Shown here: positions 45,481 to 53,657 of the stretch, piece after piece
Layout: each line of letters opens with the position of its first letter
Numbering within the stretch: position 1 is the first letter of the stretch
From: Phycisphaerales bacterium
GTDB taxonomy: Bacteria > Planctomycetota > Phycisphaerae > Phycisphaerales > UBA1924
Assembly: GCA_947459215.1 (NCBI GenBank)
Contig: CANHCQ010000001.1
Location: 336,248-400,247 of the forward strand
Reading direction: 5' to 3'
Length of the DNA stretch: 64,000 nt
The notes under the pieces: model-generated
What the model saw: only the letters and a program-made list of their open reading frames with translations
What the model was told of the DNA's origin: nothing
Database searches by the model: none
Made by a program: the position numbers and the translations under genes

Positions 45481-46536
45481 ATGTCAGACCCAACGAACAC
45501 AACTCCGAACGACGAAACCAGCCGCGGCGACGCGATGCCGGACCCGGTGCTGCCGGGCCGCGCGGTGGCCGCGCTGCGAGAAGCGTTCGGCGCGACGCGG
45601 CCGCTGCCGGCGAGCACGGACGCTGTGGTGCTGCGGACGCTCTTTGAACGCCGCAAACGCGATGACGGGCGCCAGCGGACGATGCGTTCGCTGCAGTTCG
45701 CGGCGGTGCTTGGGCTGGTGGCGACGGCTGTGTACTTCGGGAACCGCGGACGCGAGCAGGCGACGACAATCGCCACCGCGACGCCTGCACAGAAGGACCG
45801 AGCGAGCGAGACCAAGGCGCCGACGCTGGCGGAGCTCGTGGACAAGGCCGCACCGCGCGGCACGGCCACGGCGCTCTCGACGATGGCCCAGCCCGCGGGC
45901 GTGACCATCCTCGATGCGTACCGGCTGGCCCGAAAGGTGGACGGCAAGGGCTTTGTCTCCAGTGGCGAGCGGGTGCCGGACGCGGACGATGTCGATCAGA
46001 TCGTGGCCAAGGTGGTCGAGTCCGACGTGTCGTCGCTGCGGCTGGACGCTTCGGAGGTCGAGGCGATTCCGGAGGCCAAGCCTGAATCGCGGGCCGAGAT
46101 GAGCCGCATGGGGCCGACGCGGGTCGTGAGCTACGACATCAAGCTGGACACGGGGAGCCGCGCGCTGGCGGCGTTCCAGGTGGAGCTGGAGTTGTCGGCG
46201 CCGGACACGGCGACGATCACGGGCTTCTGGATGCGGGGCGGCAATCACCCGGCGCTGCAGCGGCCGCCGTTCTTCAACAAGTCGATCGCGAAGCAGCTCA
46301 AGGCCAAGCCGGGGACGAGGGTGCGGATCCCGCTGGCGAACTTTGACACCGGGGACGATCTGCCGGTGGGCGATCAGCAGGTGGCGCGGGTGGTGTTGTC
46401 GGTCGTTGGACCAGGGCATCCGGGACTGACGGCGCGGCTGGTGATCGCGGCGGGGCCGGAAGCGGTGCCGATTCCAGCGGCGGTTCGAGTCGTGGAGCGC
46501 GGCGAGGCGGAAGTGAAGAAAGACGAGAAGAAGTAG
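45481..46536 (+). CDS. Membrane protein with dockerin-like segment, putative partner of the ECF sigma factor
   Basis: The protein has 351 residues. After a soluble N-terminal part (about 75 residues) comes one membrane helix (about 81-98, SLQFAAVLGLVATAVYF). At about residues 140-182, VTILDAYRLARKVDG followed by DADDVDQIVAKVV has the spacing of the two halves of a dockerin-type EF-hand repeat as seen in planctomycete proteins, although the first calcium loop is degenerate. A beta-rich extracytoplasmic end follows. Position right after the sigma gene and a single helix suggest a regulator of that sigma factor. I see no zinc-anti-sigma motif, so this is inference from context. Confidence 0.65.
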   Translation: MSDPTNTTPNDETSRGDAMPDPVLPGRAVAALREAFGATRPLPASTDAVVLRTLFERRKRDDGRQRTMRSLQFAAVLGLVATAVYFGNRGREQATTIATATPAQKDRASETKAPTLAELVDKAAPRGTATALSTMAQPAGVTILDAYRLARKVDGKGFVSSGERVPDADDVDQIVAKVVESDVSSLRLDASEVEAIPEAKPESRAEMSRMGPTRVVSYDIKLDTGSRALAAFQVELELSAPDTATITGFWMRGGNHPALQRPPFFNKSIAKQLKAKPGTRVRIPLANFDTGDDLPVGDQQVARVVLSVVGPGHPGLTARLVIAAGPEAVPIPAAVRVVERGEAEVKKDEKK

Positions 46537-46643
46537 GACCGGACGCGTTGGTCCCGGGCGCTTGCGCCGTGGATGGGCGAAGCGCGGGCGGCGACGGCTT
46601 TTCTTTGCGTCCGATGCACCCGCAGAGGGCGGCCGGGACGGAC

Positions 46644-48419
46644 TTACTTGCCGAGATCGAAGCGGGTGTCGGGCAGGCTGAACGGCGGGCGGCTCATGCG
46701 CTTGCCGGGGCCGAGGAGTTCCTTGGCGCCTTCGAGGAACTGAGCGTCGGTGGAGACGTCGGGCTTTCGGATCATCTCGGCGAGGCTGGTGCGGACAGGA
46801 TCGGCCGACCCGGCGACGAGGGAGATGATCTGCTCGCCGGCTCCGACGAGCTGAGTCGGAAGCGGGCGGAGAAGTTCCTTGTTCTTCTTCTCGGCGGCGT
46901 CGTCCTCGCGGCGGACGGCCGGGAGCTGGCCCAAGCGGACGAGGCGGGCGACGAGGGCGATGCAGTCGCCGCCGACTTCGCGGCGAGCGGCTTGTGCGGC
47001 TTGGTTGAGCGGGGCCCGCGTGTTGTCGGTGAGATCGTCGCGGACTTCGCCGGCGATGCGGACGAGCGGCAGCAGCGTGCGATCGCCGGGCGTGATCGTG
47101 GTGATGGTCTTGGCGCGGTTGCCCAATCCGCGGCAGGAGACTTCGGAGGCGCGGCTGCGGACGTCGGCGTTGGTCGAGGTGCGAAGGGCGGTGACGAGCG
47201 CGCGGGCGGCGGCGTCGGCGACGTCGGCGTTGGGCGTCTTCTCGAAGAGCTTGCCGAGTTCGTCAACGGCCTTGGTCAGGCGTCCGGCGGCGGCGGCCTG
47301 GGGCGTGCTGCGGATGACCTCGAAGGCGCGGGCGGCACCGCCGGCGGCGGCGATCTGGATCGACTCATCGGCGCTCGCGTAGCCCTTTTCGAGCACGTCG
47401 AAGCCTTCCTGCGTCGCGAGCTCGGCTGCGATGCGCAGGGCGCTGACCGCGGTCAGCGCGTCCTTGCGATCGACGACGGCGGCGAGTTCGGGGCCGAGGA
47501 CCTTGGAGTAGCCCTGGCGGAAGGCCAGCGAGGGATTGCGGCGGGTGAGCGGGTTGCTCAGGGCGATGCGGGCGGACTTGACCTTGTCGGGATCTTCACC
47601 CTTGAAGGCCTCGAGGTGCGGCTTGGCGAAGTTGGCGACCTCGGTCTCCTGGTCCTTGGTCAGCGCGGAGCTCGTGGTGACGAGTGCGGCGGGCAGATCG
47701 GACTGCGCGAGTGCGGCGGGGCTGCACGCGAGCACGCCGGCGAGCGCGATCAGGACAGGGATGCTGGCGGAGCGACGGGTGGTGAGGGTGTTGCAGGTGT
47801 TGCAGATGTTCATGGCGTGTGGCATGCGTCCAGGAAGCTCCGTCGCAGAATGGGCCGCGGTTGCGGGAAGCGGATTGTTCGCAGGCGCGGGGGAGTTTTC
47901 TTCGGCGAGAGGGCGCGTCGGGTGCTGGGCCGAACCGGGGTTGTCGTTCCCCGCGTGATTCGGGCGGAGGCCGCGGGTGGTCGGGCGCGCAAGGAACCCA
48001 CCCCCCAGCCCCCTCCCTCTGGGAGGGGGAGGCGCGTGCTGTGATTTCAAGGCGGCGGCGACGGACTTGCGGAGCGTTTCCAGAGCGCGGTCGGTGCGGT
48101 CGTGGATGGAATCGGTGAGGGTGTTGAGGGCTACGAGGGTGCGCAGTGCGGCGGAGCGGGCTTGGGCGCGGAAGAGCTCCGCGCGGCGGGCCTCGAAGGC
48201 GATCTGGCCTTCGATGATCGCACGGGCCTTCTCGGAGTTGGCGATGGCGAGCACTTCGCGGATGCCCAGTTCGCACGACTCAGCGGTTTCGGCGACAGTC
48301 TCTCCGTCGCTCAGGAGCAAGGCCATGACGCGGCCGAAGTCCGGGTGGGAGCTTGGGTCCGGCGCATCGTCGTGTGCGGCGGCGAGACGCAGAGGAACGT
48401 GATTTGGGAGAGCCGTCAT
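46644..48419 (-). CDS. Continuous frame joining an HTH-like N-terminal part to an exported HEAT-like protein
   Basis: One open frame of 591 residues from ATG 48419, but with two unlike halves. Residues 1 to about 130 are soluble and helical (VMALLLSDGETVAETAESCELGIREVL), like an HTH region with an Ala/Arg-rich helix. A Pro/Gly-rich linker of about 75 residues follows, part of it coded by a GC hairpin at about 48000-48036. Then MNICNTCNTLTTRRSASIPV, hydrophobic ALAGVLACSPAALA, is a typical signal peptide (ATG 47813), followed by HEAT-like helices (AAARALVTALRTSTNADVR). I think two genes lie in one frame, the second being 46644-47813 (389 residues). No ribosome-binding site is strong at either start. 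Confidence 0.6.
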   Translation of the reverse strand: MTALPNHVPLRLAAAHDDAPDPSSHPDFGRVMALLLSDGETVAETAESCELGIREVLAIANSEKARAIIEGQIAFEARRAELFRAQARSAALRTLVALNTLTDSIHDRTDRALETLRKSVAAALKSQHAPPPPRGRGLGGGFLARPTTRGLRPNHAGNDNPGSAQHPTRPLAEENSPAPANNPLPATAAHSATELPGRMPHAMNICNTCNTLTTRRSASIPVLIALAGVLACSPAALAQSDLPAALVTTSSALTKDQETEVANFAKPHLEAFKGEDPDKVKSARIALSNPLTRRNPSLAFRQGYSKVLGPELAAVVDRKDALTAVSALRIAAELATQEGFDVLEKGYASADESIQIAAAGGAARAFEVIRSTPQAAAAGRLTKAVDELGKLFEKTPNADVADAAARALVTALRTSTNADVRSRASEVSCRGLGNRAKTITTITPGDRTLLPLVRIAGEVRDDLTDNTRAPLNQAAQAARREVGGDCIALVARLVRLGQLPAVRREDDAAEKKNKELLRPLPTQLVGAGEQIISLVAGSADPVRTSLAEMIRKPDVSTDAQFLEGAKELLGPGKRMSRPPFSLPDTRFDLGK

Positions 48420-48750
48420 GGGCGGGAGTTTCTTGGAAACCGCCGGATGATTCAATGGGGTAAGCGGGAGGCCGATGCAGATTGCTGTAAGTGGTGGTGC
48501 GGCCGGGGGAAGGGGAGCTTGGGGAAGGGGAGCAGGGGAGGAGGGGGGCAGGCGAGCAGGGGACTTGCTGGGCTGGCCAATCAGGGCCGGGACTCGGGAT
48601 GAGAGCGACAGCATCAGTCGCGCCGCTCCGAGCAGCGGTGGACTGATGGCACCAAACGTTGTGGAATTCGAGGGTCGCTGCGGAGGCGGACCCCACCTCG
48701 GCCTTGCTTCGCTCGGCCACTCCTCCCCGCTGCGCGGGGAGGAGAGTTGG
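48420..48750. repeat. Intergenic region with a G-rich tract and repeat family D fragment
   Basis: No gene is seen. Bases 48505-48565 are nearly all G and A on the plus strand, with many GGGG runs. Bases 48692-48746 resemble the right end of family D (CGGCCTTGCTTCGCTCGGCC then CTCCCCGCTGCGCGGGGAGG). Confidence 0.6.
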
Positions 48751-49710
48751 CTAGTACACCTCGAGGAAGATGCGGCGGGTGGGCTTGATTTGCTTGTGGA
48801 GCATCTTGCGGTCCCAGGCGTTGATGGTGTCGCGGGCCTCGGGGTCGATTTGCAGCAGCGTGTCGAGTGCGTCGCCGGTGAGGGTGCGGGCGAGTTGCTG
48901 GAGGATGCCGAGTTCCATGCCGGCGATGCCGCAGACGTAGATGAGTGAGCGTGGTGACGAGAGGATCGACGTGAGCTCGTCGCGGTGGGTGGTGAGGCGG
49001 TCCTGGACGTAGAGAGGCTTCGGCGCGTCGGGCATTTTCTCGCGGCTGATGGCGGTGAGGTAGGTGAAGTTGGTGTGCTTGCTCGCGAGTTCGAGCATGT
49101 CGTTGTGGTAGAGCAGGTCGCTGGCGTAGGGGGAGCCCATGATGAGGGCGATCTTGCTGGTGGACTTCTGCGCGATCAGGTCCTTGATCATGCCGCGGAA
49201 GGGGGCGATGCCGGTGCCGGTGGCGAAGAAAACGTAGTCGTGTGCGTTGGGATCGGCGGGAAGGACGAAGCGTTTGCCGTTGGGGCCGGTGACGCGGACC
49301 TGGTCGCCGGGCTTGAGGTCGCAGAGGAAGTTGCTGGCGACACCCAGGAAGAGCTTGCCGGTGTCGGTGTGTTCGTCGATGAGGCGTTTGCAGGTGGTGG
49401 CGAGGACTTTGCCCTGGCCGTCTTCGCCGGTGGTGGGGGAGGCGATGGAGTAGAGGCGGAGGGCGTGGGCCTTGCCGCGGGAGTCTTCACCGGGTGGGAG
49501 GACGCCGAAGGACTGGCCGGAGACGAAGTTGCCGGCGAGCTGGGTTTGCGAGACGTCGATGGCGACGTGGCGAACGAAGCCGGCGGATTTCTTGCCGTGG
49601 GTGCAGCGTTCGTTGGAGACGACGGTGCCGACGCCCGGTTTGGCGGGCGAGTGCAGGTGCATCTTGACGTCGGGGAGCGCGGGACCGGAAACGGAATCGG
49701 TGCTGGACAT
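48751..49710 (-). CDS. Plant-type ferredoxin-NADP(+) reductase
   Basis: Flavoprotein passing electrons between ferredoxin (or flavodoxin) and NADP(H). It has the FAD-binding motif LRLYSIAS, the FAD loop GVASNFLCDLKPGDQV, NADP-binding ATGTGIAPFRGMI, a second nucleotide region YVCGIAGMELGI, and the classical aromatic C-terminus ending in EVY, which stacks on the flavin in plant and cyanobacterial enzymes. At 319 residues it is normal for the family without the phycobilisome linker. The start at 49710 follows no clear Shine-Dalgarno. The heptamer repeat at 49764 lies just upstream. Plant-type FNR outside phototrophs is less common but known. Confidence 0.95.
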   Translation of the reverse strand: MSSTDSVSGPALPDVKMHLHSPAKPGVGTVVSNERCTHGKKSAGFVRHVAIDVSQTQLAGNFVSGQSFGVLPPGEDSRGKAHALRLYSIASPTTGEDGQGKVLATTCKRLIDEHTDTGKLFLGVASNFLCDLKPGDQVRVTGPNGKRFVLPADPNAHDYVFFATGTGIAPFRGMIKDLIAQKSTSKIALIMGSPYASDLLYHNDMLELASKHTNFTYLTAISREKMPDAPKPLYVQDRLTTHRDELTSILSSPRSLIYVCGIAGMELGILQQLARTLTGDALDTLLQIDPEARDTINAWDRKMLHKQIKPTRRIFLEVY

Positions 49711-49763
49711 GGGGGATTGAAGAGAAGCGGGGGACGGACGGCAACTGGCGGGGCACAAATCTC

Positions 49764-49831
49764 AAATGGCAAATGGCAAATGGCAAATGGCAAATGGCAA
49801 ATGGCAAATGGCAAATGGCAAATGGCAAATT
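49764..49831. repeat. Tandem heptanucleotide repeat, nine copies of AAATGGC
   Basis: Nine perfect 7-bp units run from 49764 to 49826, with a partial tenth. They start 54 bases upstream of the FNR start codon, in the 185-base gap between that gene and the upstream lipoprotein gene. Confidence 0.95.
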
Positions 49832-49895
49832 TGCGAGTGCCGTGGCGCGGCGGCAATTCAGATTTCGAGATGGCGAATACCTGAGCGAGGCGCGC

Positions 49896-51812
49896 TCAGC
49901 CGCCGCCGCTCATGAGGCGCTTCTGGAGTTCGGCGGCGACGTCTTCGATCTTGGTGATCTTGCCTTCCTTGACGTCGGCGGTGACGGACTGGAACGCGGC
50001 CTTCATTCGGTCGGCCATGGGAATGATCATGGCCATGGGGCCGCCGGCGACGGATGCGGAGTCGAGCTTCCAGGCGCCGCCGTCGCGGACGAGCTTGAGG
50101 GGCATGGGCATCGAGGCGTGCGCGACGGACGCCGAATCGCCTTCGGTGGTGACGGTGTAGTCGGCGGCAGACTTGGCGGCGGCTCCGCCGGTTCCCATGG
50201 TCGTGCTGAGCGACTTGCCGAACTTTTCGGTGCAGATGTTTTCGAGGACGGTTCCGGCAGCGTTGATCTCGGTCACGGTGCGGATGACCGACTCGTGCGC
50301 GGGATCGGCGAGCTTGGTGTGGGCGAGGACGGTGGCGGCGTCGCCGGATTCCATGGCGTTGTAGATCGTGGCCCAGCCGGCGGCGGCGTCATCGCCGGCG
50401 GCGGACTGCGCGGGAGCGGCTTCGGGCGCGGGCTGAGCGGCGGGTTCGGCTGGGGTTGCGGTGGGGGTTTCGGCGGGGACTTCGGTGGCGGGCGACTTGC
50501 CGGCGAGGGCACCGAGGCGTTCGGAGAGCTTGGTCAGGCGGTCCTTGATCTCGCCGGTGCCGCTGCCCTTGAGCTGGATGCCGGCGAAGGCGGACTCGGC
50601 GGCTTCGAAGGCGCTCTTGGCATCGTCGAGCGTGAGCTCGTGCATCTCGAGCGTGGACTTGAGATCGTTCTGCACGGCGGGGGCGAAGCCGAGCGTGGGC
50701 TTCGCGTTGGCGACGTAGGTGAGGAGGGCGGCGTAGGTCTGCAGGCTGGCGGCCTTGGACGAGAGGGCATCGGCCAGAGCGAGCTGCGTGCGGCCGACGA
50801 GGAGCTTGCCGGCGCCGCCGGTGTCCGCGGCGGAGGTGCGTGCGGTGTTGGCGGCGGTGCGGAGCGAAGCGATGCCGGCGTCGTAGGCGGTGATGATGTC
50901 GTTGGAGCGGACCGAGGCGAGCTCCTTGAGCTTTTCTTCGATCTGCTTGGCGGCTTCGGCGGCGCCGGCGCGGGCCTGAGCGGCGGCGGCCTGGCCCTGC
51001 TGGGCCTTTTCGCTCGCTTCGAGCTTCATGCGGTCGAGGCCGGCGATGCGATTCTTCGAGGCATCGACGAGGACCTTGAGTTCCGCGGCCTCGGGCTTGA
51101 GCATGTCGGCCTGGGCCTGAAGGCGCGACGCGTCGACGCGGATGGCGTCGCCCTGGCGCTTGGTTTCGCGAGCGGCGATGAGTTTGGACTCGGCCTCGCG
51201 GGCGGAGAGATTGGCGAGCGAGGCGCGGACGGCGAGGAACTCGTCGCTGAGTTTCTTGGCTTCGGCGGCCTTGGAGTCGGCCTTCGCGGTCAGGTCGGCG
51301 ATCTTGCGCTCGATGTCGGCGAGCTTGGACTGATTCTGAGCGATCTCTTTCTCGGCTTCGGCGCGGCTCTTGTCGAGATCGGCGATCATCGGCGCGGGGT
51401 CGAAGCCGCCGGCGGTTTCGGCGCTCAGGCTCTGGCTGGTGTAGTTGTCCACCAGCGTGCGGATGAGCGAGGCGTTGCCCAGGGCGCTGATCTCGGCGTT
51501 GGACGCGGCGAGGAGCTGGGGCTGGGCCTGACCGAGCTGGGCGTTGGCGACCATGCCGGCGGCGGCGGCACCCTGAGCGGACTTGCTGTCGGCGTCCATC
51601 ACCGGCTTGGAGGTGGTGAGGACGTCCTTGTAGTAGCGGTTCTGGTCGTGCGCGGAGGGGGCGTTGTAGGAGCCGCCCGAGAGGCCCTGGAGCTTTGCCG
51701 AGCTGACGGCGAGCGGGCGTGCGGCGGGGTCGGAGCGATCGCAGGCGGAGAGGGCTGCACCGGCGGCGAGGATGAGCGAGAGCGCGAAGGGCTTGATCGT
51801 GCGGACGGGCAT
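49896..51812 (-). CDS. Lipoprotein with long coiled coil, function unknown
   Basis: The protein has 638 residues. The signal peptide ends in a lipobox, ALSAC (Cys at about 24), so it is lipid-anchored. Residues of about 130-330 are heptad-rich (KSRAEAEKEIAQNQSKL, IADLTAKADSKAAEAKKL) and predict a long coiled coil. An Ala/Pro/Thr-rich linker (about 470-510) leads to a small C-terminal domain (AGWATIYNAMESGDAATVLAH) like the globular tails of other planctomycete surface proteins. I recognise no enzyme motif. ATG 51812 has GGAGA upstream. The FNR gene follows after 185 bases with the heptamer repeat. Confidence 0.8.
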   Translation of the reverse strand: MPVRTIKPFALSLILAAGAALSACDRSDPAARPLAVSSAKLQGLSGGSYNAPSAHDQNRYYKDVLTTSKPVMDADSKSAQGAAAAGMVANAQLGQAQPQLLAASNAEISALGNASLIRTLVDNYTSQSLSAETAGGFDPAPMIADLDKSRAEAEKEIAQNQSKLADIERKIADLTAKADSKAAEAKKLSDEFLAVRASLANLSAREAESKLIAARETKRQGDAIRVDASRLQAQADMLKPEAAELKVLVDASKNRIAGLDRMKLEASEKAQQGQAAAAQARAGAAEAAKQIEEKLKELASVRSNDIITAYDAGIASLRTAANTARTSAADTGGAGKLLVGRTQLALADALSSKAASLQTYAALLTYVANAKPTLGFAPAVQNDLKSTLEMHELTLDDAKSAFEAAESAFAGIQLKGSGTGEIKDRLTKLSERLGALAGKSPATEVPAETPTATPAEPAAQPAPEAAPAQSAAGDDAAAGWATIYNAMESGDAATVLAHTKLADPAHESVIRTVTEINAAGTVLENICTEKFGKSLSTTMGTGGAAAKSAADYTVTTEGDSASVAHASMPMPLKLVRDGGAWKLDSASVAGGPMAMIIPMADRMKAAFQSVTADVKEGKITKIEDVAAELQKRLMSGGG

Positions 51813-51909
51813 GCGGGTCTCCGGGTCAGTCGCGCGGCGTGGGCGGTCCGGCGCGGGGGCAGAGTTTATCAGTGTCGGGGCGGGGGCGTGTGAAGGAAGG
51901 TTGGGACTT

Positions 51910-51928
51910 CGGGGCCTGGAAGGCCCCG
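51910..51928. repeat. Hairpin repeat, family F (copy 1)
   Basis: CGGGGCC-TGGAA-GGCCCCG, a 7-bp stem, between two minus-strand genes. An identical core is at 55171-55189. Confidence 0.8.
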
Positions 51929-51952
51929 CCCCTGTCGGAAGCGGGACGGGGG

Positions 51953-53371
51953 TTAGCGCTCGGGCTTGGGGGCGTCGGCGGGGACGAAACCTTTGGGTTG
52001 GGGCGGGTCGTAGGTGACGCCGTAGTCGGGCCGCGGCTTGTACATGCTTCGGATCCAGGCCATGGTGTTGGTGTAGCGGCGGTCGTCCTTGGAGCGGATG
52101 GCGGGCTTCCACTGGTCGATGCTGTTGCCATCGCGGACGACGGGGTGGGGGCGTGTGGAGAGGTTGCGGGGCATGGCGAACTGAACGAGGGGAGATTTCT
52201 CGGGTTCGGCGTAGTTGATGAGGGGGCTGCCGTCGGCGAGGCGGAAGCGTTCGAGGATGAGGAAGTTGGTGTAGAAGGTGGCGGGCTCGGAGGGGCGGTA
52301 GCGGTCGAGCATGAGGCGGCCGGCGTGTTCGCCGCCGTGGCAGCGCGAGGTGGCGCAGGAGTTGATGAGCCAGCCCTGATGGACGTCGCGTTTGAAGGCG
52401 GAGAAGACGGCGGGGTCGTCGAGGACATTGACCATGCCGTAGAGGTCGCGGGCCTTGAGGCGGTACATGAGATCGATGATCTGGGTGGGTCGGGCTTTGT
52501 AGAGGGCGGCGCGGCCTTCGGGGGTGGCGGGGATGAGGGCGTCGTCGGCGTAGCGCTTGATGAGCTCGTCGATGAGTTCCTTGGGGACGAGCAGGCGCGG
52601 CGGATTGGCGAGATCGAGCTCGAAGACGCGGAGGATGTTGATCTGGTCTTCGCTGAGTTTCGGGAAGTTGCGGCTGCGTTCGGCTTCTTTCTCGATCTCG
52701 CTGGGGCCGTCGGGAGATTCGGGCGCTGCCGCGGGCTTCTCGGCGCGGCGTTTGGCGGCTTCGCGATCCATTTCGAGCTGGAGATCGAGCATCTTTTTGA
52801 GTTCACGGGCGCCGGGGTGGGCGGCGTCGGACTTGAGAATGCTCTCGGCTTCGGCGAGCGCGAGCTCGTAGGCCTTCTTGTCGCGGAGCCAGACGGCGAG
52901 TGTGTAGCGCTGTTCGAGGTCTTCGTCGGGGATGGTGGCCCGCATCTGCTTGTAGCGTTCTTCGATCGGCGGGAGGGCGGCAACGCGGAGGACGGAGCCT
53001 TTGTCGAAGCGGGTGGGGATGCCGCTGATGACGAGGGTGTAGGAATCGCCGCTGATGTCGGTGAGGCGGCCGACGGCCTGGGTGCCGTCCTTCAGGTAGA
53101 GGACGGTTTCAAGGGAGCCGGGCGCGGGCTCGGGCTTGGTTTCTTTGGAGGGCTCTCGCGTGGGCGGGGATTCGGGCTTGGCCGCGGGGGGCTCGGCGGG
53201 CTTGATCTCGGGCGGCTTGGGTTCGGCGGGCTTGGGTTCCGCGGGAGCGGGTGCCGGAGTGGGGGCAGGAGTAGGGGCGGGGTCGTCGGAGCGCGCGAGG
53301 GCGGGGGCTGCCGGCAGGAGGGTGGCGAGGGAGATCAGGGGCGCGGCGAAGATGGGTCGGCGTCTCGGCAT
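51953..53371 (-). CDS. Exported protein with CxxxCH motif, function unknown
   Basis: The protein has 472 residues. The signal peptide is MPRRRPIFAAPLISLATLLP and beyond, with cleavage after ALA. A Pro/Ala/Glu/Lys-rich stretch (about 28-85) precedes a small beta domain (VLYLKDGTQAVGRLTDISGDSYTL with two breaks) and helical segments. Near residue 340, NSCATSRCHGGEHAG gives CxxxCH, a spaced variant of the heme-binding CxxCH seen in planctomycete secreted proteins. Whether heme is bound is unknown. The start at 53371 begins the signal peptide. It is divergent from the SUMF1-like gene, with 286 bases of G-rich DNA between that hold no other gene. Confidence 0.82.
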   Translation of the reverse strand: MPRRRPIFAAPLISLATLLPAAPALARSDDPAPTPAPTPAPAPAEPKPAEPKPPEIKPAEPPAAKPESPPTREPSKETKPEPAPGSLETVLYLKDGTQAVGRLTDISGDSYTLVISGIPTRFDKGSVLRVAALPPIEERYKQMRATIPDEDLEQRYTLAVWLRDKKAYELALAEAESILKSDAAHPGARELKKMLDLQLEMDREAAKRRAEKPAAAPESPDGPSEIEKEAERSRNFPKLSEDQINILRVFELDLANPPRLLVPKELIDELIKRYADDALIPATPEGRAALYKARPTQIIDLMYRLKARDLYGMVNVLDDPAVFSAFKRDVHQGWLINSCATSRCHGGEHAGRLMLDRYRPSEPATFYTNFLILERFRLADGSPLINYAEPEKSPLVQFAMPRNLSTRPHPVVRDGNSIDQWKPAIRSKDDRRYTNTMAWIRSMYKPRPDYGVTYDPPQPKGFVPADAPKPER

Positions 53372-53657
53372 GGGCGAGTGTGCCGCGGAACGGCCGCGGT
53401 GGTGGGGGCGGGTGGGAGGCGGGTGGGGGGAAGCAACTGGATTGTCCGGCATTCCCGCGCGCTTGTCCAGTGGAACGGGTTGGGTTCTGGCTGGATGGGG
53501 TCGGCAGAGGATGTACGCGATGGGTGGGCGTGGGGTTGCGGGAATGGACGGGCGAGAGGGCGGGCGTGAGGGTGGGCTTGAAGGAGGCTTGAAGGTGTGT
53601 TGAAAGGTGTGGGGAATGGTTGGCAATGTGGAAACGGCGTGACACCTTTGACGGACC

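Noticed and set aside
46548..48044. Plus-strand frame of 498 codons
   Set aside because: Gly/Glu-rich shadow of the exported HEAT-like gene on the minus strand; no start signal and no motif.
49773..51893. Plus-strand frame of 706 codons starting inside the heptamer repeat
   Set aside because: Antisense to a lipoprotein with a clear lipobox and coiled coil. The first 20 residues are only repeat translation.
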